A stretch of DNA of 64,000 nt, from the NCBI GenBank assembly GCA_036504535.1, contig DASXUY010000043.1, positions 59,423 through 123,422 on the forward strand, read 5' to 3'. This DNA is from JARLGU01 sp036504535 (GTDB lineage Bacteria; Armatimonadota; Armatimonadia; Armatimonadales; Capsulimonadaceae). This document shows positions 59,884-64,000 of this stretch, one piece after another. Made by a program: the position numbers and the translations under genes. The notes beneath the pieces are model-generated. The model searched no databases, was not told the DNA's origin, and saw only the letters and a list, made by a program, of their open reading frames with translations. The number at the start of each line of letters is the position of its first letter. Position 1 is the first letter of the stretch.

Positions 59884-60214
59884 GGTGTGAACCAAAATTG
59901 AGGCTACAATTGCCTTCTGATCCTTGGCGTTGCGAATATAGTGGGTGGCATACCGACCGCAGCGCCTCACGGCGACGGGCCGCTTCGTGGCGAGGGTTGG
60001 CGACAAATTTTTTGGGGACCGCATCCTCGAAGGCGGCCCCAAACAGCGGCAGGGCGCCACGATTGGGATGATTGGTTTGGGAATGCGACGATAGGATTGC
60101 CGGCTTCTACGCCGCGAACAAGTGGTGCCACCTTCTGCGGGGCAGTCCCCAGGCTGGGTTTCGTTCGGAGTTGAGGCAATATGCGATTCTGCGGCTTCGA
60201 TTATGAATCACACC
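59884..60214. repeat. Family A dispersed repeat, single inverted unit
   Basis: A 331 bp copy in the opposite orientation to the others. Its ends, GGTGTGA at 59884-59890 and TCACACC at 60208-60214, are inverted copies of each other and define the element best here. Internal landmarks (ACAAGTGGTGCCACCTTCTGC, GGGGACCGC, CGAAGGCGGCCCC) match the other copies. Confidence 0.8.
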
Positions 60215-60258
60215 GGGTGCGCTTCAAAGTTGAGCAATACCGGGGCCTAAGAATCGCT

Positions 60259-60303
60259 GGATTGAAATCCGCGCTATAGAGTTCATTCCGTCCATAGGAA
60301 TGG
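60259..60303. repeat. Left arm of a 45 bp imperfect inverted repeat
   Basis: This arm matches the complement of 60669-60713 at 37 of 45 positions. The two arms enclose the MITE at 60390-60660. Confidence 0.55.
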
Positions 60304-60389
60304 CCTTCGCTAAGTGGTCGCCAAGACGGGTTCTCTAGGCACACCCTCACAACGTCACACTCGTAAAGCCTTTATTTTAGCAATTGGTA

Positions 60390-60660
60390 ACGAGTTTTGC
60401 TAGTTCGAATTTGACCGCTGTTGATAATCGTTGGCCGCGAACTAGCTCGGCTACGACGAGATACGTTTCGCGCGGACCCATCCGCCTCGCGGACTCGGCA
60501 CCTTCCCGCAACGGGAAGGAAACTGGCTGAGGCATTGCCAATCACAAGAATCGTAGTGCTAAGCAAGTTTCCATCCCGTTTCGGGCGGGTGGGTTGTCAC
60601 TTCGCACAACTCAGCTCGGAATAAGCTACTTACTCCTGTTATCGAACTAGCAAAACTCGT
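60390..60660. mobile_element. 271 bp MITE with perfect terminal inverted repeats and TTGGTA target duplication
   Basis: The ends ACGAGTTTTGCTAGTTCGA (60390-60408) and its exact complement (60642-60660) define the element. The 6 bp direct repeat TTGGTA flanks it at 60384-60389 and 60661-60666. It has no transposase gene; the 64-codon minus frame inside is probably incidental. A hairpin CCTTCCCG/CGGGAAGG lies near 60503-60521. A second copy begins at 63811. The parent transposase is not in the window, and the 6 bp duplication alone does not fix its family. Confidence 0.85.
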
Positions 60661-60668
60661 TTGGTAGT

Positions 60669-60713
60669 CCATTTCTATGGGCGGAATGACTTCCAAAGCG
60701 CGGATTTTGATCC
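60669..60713. repeat. Right arm of the 45 bp imperfect inverted repeat
   Basis: Complement of 60259-60303 with eight mismatches, only three bases beyond the right target duplication of the MITE. Confidence 0.55.
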
Positions 60714-60820
60714 TGGAACTGATGGCTCCGATCCAAGTGTAACGCATGCCTCAATCGTGAATCACACCCTGAAACGACCCTAAAGCAGGTGCAGCGTATA
60801 CGTTAGGTGAACTCATTGTC

Positions 60821-62419
60821 GTGACTAACATATTTGCTAAGACTGTGGCGACGAGTGGCGTGGCTGCCGGGCGTCGATGGTGGATGACCCTGTGGTGGCC
60901 GTATGTTTGGGCGCTGGCTGGGGTCGGCGCTGCTACTCTGTGCTTGTGGATGCTGCGGGGAGATTTCGATAAGGGGCAGGCGTCGCTGCTCTATCTTCCC
61001 GTGGTGGTTGTGTGCGCTGTTCGGCTAGGGTTTGGCCCGGCAATCGGGGCAGCGGTGTTTAGCTTTGTGGCGTGGAATTTCTTTTTCCTTCCGCCGTATT
61101 TCACCCTGCTGGTCCACGATTATCGGGACTGGCTGTCGTTGGTGATATTCCTTGCAGCTGCGGTGACGACAGCGAAGCTGGCATCGGATGCGCGTGAGCA
61201 GGCTGAACAGGCGCGTCGCCGCGAGACCGAGATCCGCACGCTCTACGAGGCGAGTCAGGAGGCGAGCCAAGAGGTAGACGCTCGTCGCCTGTTTCCTCTG
61301 CTTGCCGGGCAGGTTGAACAGCTTTGCCGTTCGCCACGATGTCTGATGTTCGCTGTCGCCGACGGAGGACCTGGCCTCGAGTTGCTGGTGGAGCCACCTG
61401 CAGACTCGTCGTTGACGCTTGCGGCCATTACGACTGTCGCTGAGGAGTCGGTCAAAAAGGGTCAAGAGTTCGGACTGGGGCCGACCGACCTCTGGGCGAA
61501 GGCTATTATTGAAAGTCAGTTGATTCGTCGGGAGGACATGGGCATGGTGCGCGGGGCGTATGTTCCCATGCTGGTTCTCGGGCGGCGAATGGGCGTTGTT
61601 TACGTAGCGCCGCGGAACGACGGGAAAGCTTTCACGGATCTTGATGAGCGGATCATTCGCACGCTGGCAAACCACGCGGCGGTAGCACTCGCTCGCCGAC
61701 AATTGTCCGAACAGGCAGCACAGGCGGACGCGCTCAGAGAGGCGGACGCGCTGAAGGATCGAATCCTCTCGCTGGCGTCCCACGAGATGCGAACTCCGCT
61801 GGCGGCGATCAAGGCGGCGGCGACCGGGCTGCTGCAGGCGGACGCTGAATACGCCGACGCTGACCGACGCGACGCGCTTGGCTCAATCGCCAAGGAGGTT
61901 GACAGGTTGGCGAACCTTGTGGCAAATATGCTGGACCTGTCGCGGTTGGAAGCCGGCTCATGGAAACCTCAGCGCGACTGGTGCGATGTCGCCGAAGTTG
62001 TCGGCACTGCGCTTGACCGCCTTGATGAGAGCGCATCAGCGCGCGTTGAGGTTCGCGCCGCAGACGGATTGCCGCTTGTACGTGCGGACTACACTCAGCT
62101 AGCACTTGCACTTACTAACTTATTGACCAACGCCGTCAAATATGGACCAGAAGATGGGGTGATCGTGGTCGATGTCGCAAAACACGGGGATCGCATCGAA
62201 ATCGCGGTGCGAGATTTTGGTGAAGGAATACAGCGCGGCGACGAGGCTCGTGTTTTCGAGCGCTTTTACCGCAGCCCTCGCCATCGTGCGAGTACGATCC
62301 ACGGCACGGGCCTGGGGCTCTCCTTGGTGCAGGCGATTGTTACGGCGCATGGAGGCGACATAATCGCGCGGAATGCGGAGCCGGGGGCGGTATTTACAGT
62401 TTCTCTACCAGTGGATTAG
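60821..62419 (+). CDS. KdpD-type sensor histidine kinase (DUF4118-GAF-HisKA-HATPase)
   Basis: The 532-residue kinase starts with a four-helix DUF4118 membrane unit (LLYLPVVVVCAVRLGFG, VAWNFFFLPPYFTLLVHD), followed by a GAF domain (about 155-300). The H-box is LSLASHEMRTPLAAIKAA. N-box LTNLLTNAVKYGPED, G1 VRDFGEGIQ and G2 IHGTGLGLSLVQ complete it. The kdpD-type N-terminal Usp/KdpD domain is missing. No kdpFABC potassium-pump genes are visible, so the ligand is not assigned. The start GTG 60821 has AGGTGA upstream. The KdpE-type regulator follows 358 bp later. Confidence 0.9.
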   Translation: MTNIFAKTVATSGVAAGRRWWMTLWWPYVWALAGVGAATLCLWMLRGDFDKGQASLLYLPVVVVCAVRLGFGPAIGAAVFSFVAWNFFFLPPYFTLLVHDYRDWLSLVIFLAAAVTTAKLASDAREQAEQARRRETEIRTLYEASQEASQEVDARRLFPLLAGQVEQLCRSPRCLMFAVADGGPGLELLVEPPADSSLTLAAITTVAEESVKKGQEFGLGPTDLWAKAIIESQLIRREDMGMVRGAYVPMLVLGRRMGVVYVAPRNDGKAFTDLDERIIRTLANHAAVALARRQLSEQAAQADALREADALKDRILSLASHEMRTPLAAIKAAATGLLQADAEYADADRRDALGSIAKEVDRLANLVANMLDLSRLEAGSWKPQRDWCDVAEVVGTALDRLDESASARVEVRAADGLPLVRADYTQLALALTNLLTNAVKYGPEDGVIVVDVAKHGDRIEIAVRDFGEGIQRGDEARVFERFYRSPRHRASTIHGTGLGLSLVQAIVTAHGGDIIARNAEPGAVFTVSLPVD

Positions 62420-62591
62420 GATTGGGAGGCGCTCCCATGCCGCGCGGGCATTTTTTTGTGTCTCGCTTCGCTCGGAGTTGGTTGCAAGGCGCATTTGTAA
62501 TACGCCTGGCCGGGAATACCGAAGGTTGATCGAAGAATCGAAATTAAAGCGTACATTTACCTATCACCGAAGCCACCACGCACTGAAGTAC

Positions 62592-62705
62592 ATGGCTAGT
62601 GATTGCCGATAGGGTCTCCGACCCATAGGACGTTGGCAGGCTATGGACTGGGTTTTCCCTCATCGTAAGTTGTACGGATTAATAAAGAGTATTCGATAAA
62701 CCTAC
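62592..62705. repeat. Diverged repeat pair, copy 2 (GGGTC/GACCC hairpin)
   Basis: Matches 59683-59790 in the same orientation: CATGGCTAGT, GATAGGGTCTCCGACCCA, TTGGC and GGATTAATAAAG. It occupies part of the 358 bp gap between the kinase and the regulator. I see no gene in that gap. Confidence 0.6.
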
Positions 62706-62777
62706 GGCTCTTAAGTGCTTGAAAGTGCCCGTTGGGCACTCGGATTGTAGTAACTACCCTGGGTGGCGCAAATAACA

Positions 62778-63485
62778 ATGAAAAGAACAGCCAACGAGCA
62801 TCTGATATTGGTCGTCGACGATGAGCCTGAGATACTGCGTGCGGTTCGCGCCGGTTTACGGGCACAGGGGTACGAGATCGAGACTGCGTCGACGGGTGAA
62901 GAGGGGCTCAAAGTGGCGAGCTCGACCGCACCAGAACTGGTGGTTCTTGACCTCATGCTGCCCGGGATCAGCGGCATTGAGGTCTGCAAGCGCCTTCGTG
63001 AGTGGACCGAGGTACCGATAATTGTGCTGTCGGCGCTGGGGCAGGAGCGGCAAAAGGTCGAGGCGCTGGATGCTGGCGCGGACGATTATTTGACCAAGCC
63101 GTTCGGGATGGACGAGCTAACGGCGCGCGTTCGTGCAGCGCTGCGCCGGTCGGCCCGCGTGACGGGTGATAGGACGCCAGCAACGTTCTCGGCGGCTGGA
63201 CTGGCTATCGATTACGGAGCACGGCTTGTTAGGCGACAGGACGCTGAAGTGAAGCTGACGCCGATTGAGTACGATATCCTCCGCTACCTAACGCAGAACG
63301 CCGACCGAGTCGTCACACACAGGCAATTGCTGTCGAATGTGTGGGGGGCCGAGTATAGCGAGGATACGCAGCTCTTGCGTGTCCATGTCGGCCATGTTCG
63401 CCGCAAGATCGAGGACAACCCCGCGCGGCCACGGCTGATCATCACCGAACCCGGGGTCGGGTATCGGTTCCGCACAACGGAGTAG
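62778..63485 (+). CDS. KdpE-type OmpR-family response regulator
   Basis: ATG 62778 is used; GTG 62763 would add five residues. The 235-residue protein has receiver motifs LVVDDEPEILRAV, VVLDLMLPGISG, VLSALGQERQK and YLTKPFGMDEL. The winged helix reads KLTPIEYDILRYLTQNADRVVTHRQLL, LRVHVGHVRRKIE and TEPGVGYRF. Its layout and similarity to KdpE, together with the kinase upstream, suggest a two-component system. The target genes are not apparent. Confidence 0.92.
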   Translation: MKRTANEHLILVVDDEPEILRAVRAGLRAQGYEIETASTGEEGLKVASSTAPELVVLDLMLPGISGIEVCKRLREWTEVPIIVLSALGQERQKVEALDAGADDYLTKPFGMDELTARVRAALRRSARVTGDRTPATFSAAGLAIDYGARLVRRQDAEVKLTPIEYDILRYLTQNADRVVTHRQLLSNVWGAEYSEDTQLLRVHVGHVRRKIEDNPARPRLIITEPGVGYRFRTTE

Positions 63486-63710
63486 GGGATGTAAAGATCG
63501 CGCCGCAGGCCCCTACGCGGGGAGATGACTTCGCAGTCTTCTGCGCAGCCGAGGGTGTCCCTTATATGTTATAACGCCTTGGGATTTGTTTCCCAAGTAT
63601 GCCAAATCGAGAGAAGCGCGTTGTGTTCCTTGAGTTTGACCTCGTGGTCCAGATTGCGCACTCGATTGATGGTGTTCTATGCGATGGCGGGGGTGGTGTA
63701 GCGGGAAAGA

Positions 63711-63772
63711 GTTGGGGCTGTTCGTGGGCGTATTGGGACGAACGTCCTAAAGCAACCACGAACAGCCCCAAC
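63711..63772. repeat. Perfect 17 bp inverted repeat beyond the regulator gene
   Basis: GTTGGGGCTGTTCGTGG at 63711-63727 is the exact complement of 63756-63772, with a 28-base loop containing GGAC/GTCC. No gene is seen between the regulator and the MITE copy at the window edge, so this is the main structured feature of the 325 bp gap. Confidence 0.6.
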
Positions 63773-63810
63773 AGTCCACTAGGTCAACCTTCCGATAAGC
63801 TAACTATCAA

Positions 63811-64000
63811 ACGAGTTTTGCTAGTACGAATTTGACCGCCGTTGATAATCGTTGGCCGGGAACTAGCTCGGCTACGACGAGAGACGTTTCGCGCGGACCC
63901 ATCCGCCTCGCGGACTCGGCACCTTCCCGCAACGGGAAGGAAACTGGCTGAGGCATTGCCAATCACAAGAATCGTAGTGCCCAAGCAAGTTTCCATCCCG
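63811..64000. mobile_element. MITE copy 2, left part (runs off the window)
   Basis: From 63811 the sequence matches the first 190 bp of the MITE at 60390 closely, with a few substitutions (CTAGTACGA for CTAGTTCGA, one inserted C near 63982). It carries the same internal hairpin. The right end is outside the window. The 6 bases before it are TATCAA (63805-63810). Confidence 0.85.

Noticed and set aside
60372..63996. 64- and 70-codon minus-strand ORFs inside the two MITE copies
   Set aside because: They run out of the element at both ends into unrelated sequence and show no family. They are most simply a chance open frame in a copied element.

Overview
The window is a chromosomal segment of a free-living bacterium with about 55-58% GC and roughly 53 protein genes, many in short co-directional runs. 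The sulfatase cluster with a radical-SAM maturase, a ceramidase-like hydrolase, DUF1573 and beta-helix proteins, a DPPR-synthase-like prenyltransferase and a Gram-positive-type LexA box together suggest an Armatimonadota-like or Planctomycetota-like heterotroph. No rRNA or marker gene is present, so this placement is inference. No tRNA, rRNA, CRISPR array or intact transposase was seen.

Layout. 1-1432: the 5' end of a secreted beta-helix protein that runs off the window. 1626-5728: a sulfotransferase, then a tight run of DUF6916, three phage-tail-collar paralogues, a Tat-exported protein and a GNAT acetyltransferase. 5778-6299: dispersed repeats. 6544-16140 (minus): an EamA transporter, an ankyrin protein, a multi-PAS ATPase, a redoxin plus DUF1573 pair, an acyltransferase, an M24 peptidase, AroQ and Trm112. 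16328-19560 (plus): a PKD protein, a prenyltransferase, an SGNH hydrolase and a DUF559 endonuclease bracketed by hairpin repeats. 19726-21074: an RcnR-like repressor and CDF exporter operon with a visible operator. 21259-22490: an SOS-type promoter followed by a repeat array and no gene. 22720-25249: SucC and SucD, separated by a small gene. 25435-29067: a NTF2-like protein and a CpxA/CpxR-like pair divergent from a Spy/CpxP-like protein. 29076-30748: a MITE-like hairpin element, a Gly/Ser/Thr-rich protein, a 26-codon ORF and a sigma-like factor.

30841-48876 is an accessory catabolic region. Six sulfatases without visible signal peptides, one anaerobic-type sulfatase maturase and a DUF202 protein lie in one minus-strand run. 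Three AraC regulators, a ceramidase-like hydrolase, a DegT aminotransferase and a beta-propeller protein follow. 48947-50640 is repeat-rich with a truncated IS3 transposase. An FAD oxidoreductase and a large glycoside-hydrolase-like protein come next. The sulfatases and their maturase probably desulfate imported organic sulfates, with the AraC proteins as likely regulators. The imported compound and its transporter are not visible.

54167-63485 holds a GAF/PAS/GGDEF/EAL protein, NurA without HerA, and a KdpD-type kinase with a KdpE-type regulator but no kdpFABC. The intergenic DNA carries at least four repeat families: a ~330 bp element with GGTGTGA ends (family A), a CCCTCTCC/GGAGAGGG hairpin (family B), a double-hairpin repeat with compensatory changes (family C), and a 271 bp MITE with perfect terminal inverted repeats and a 6 bp target duplication, whose second copy runs off the right edge.
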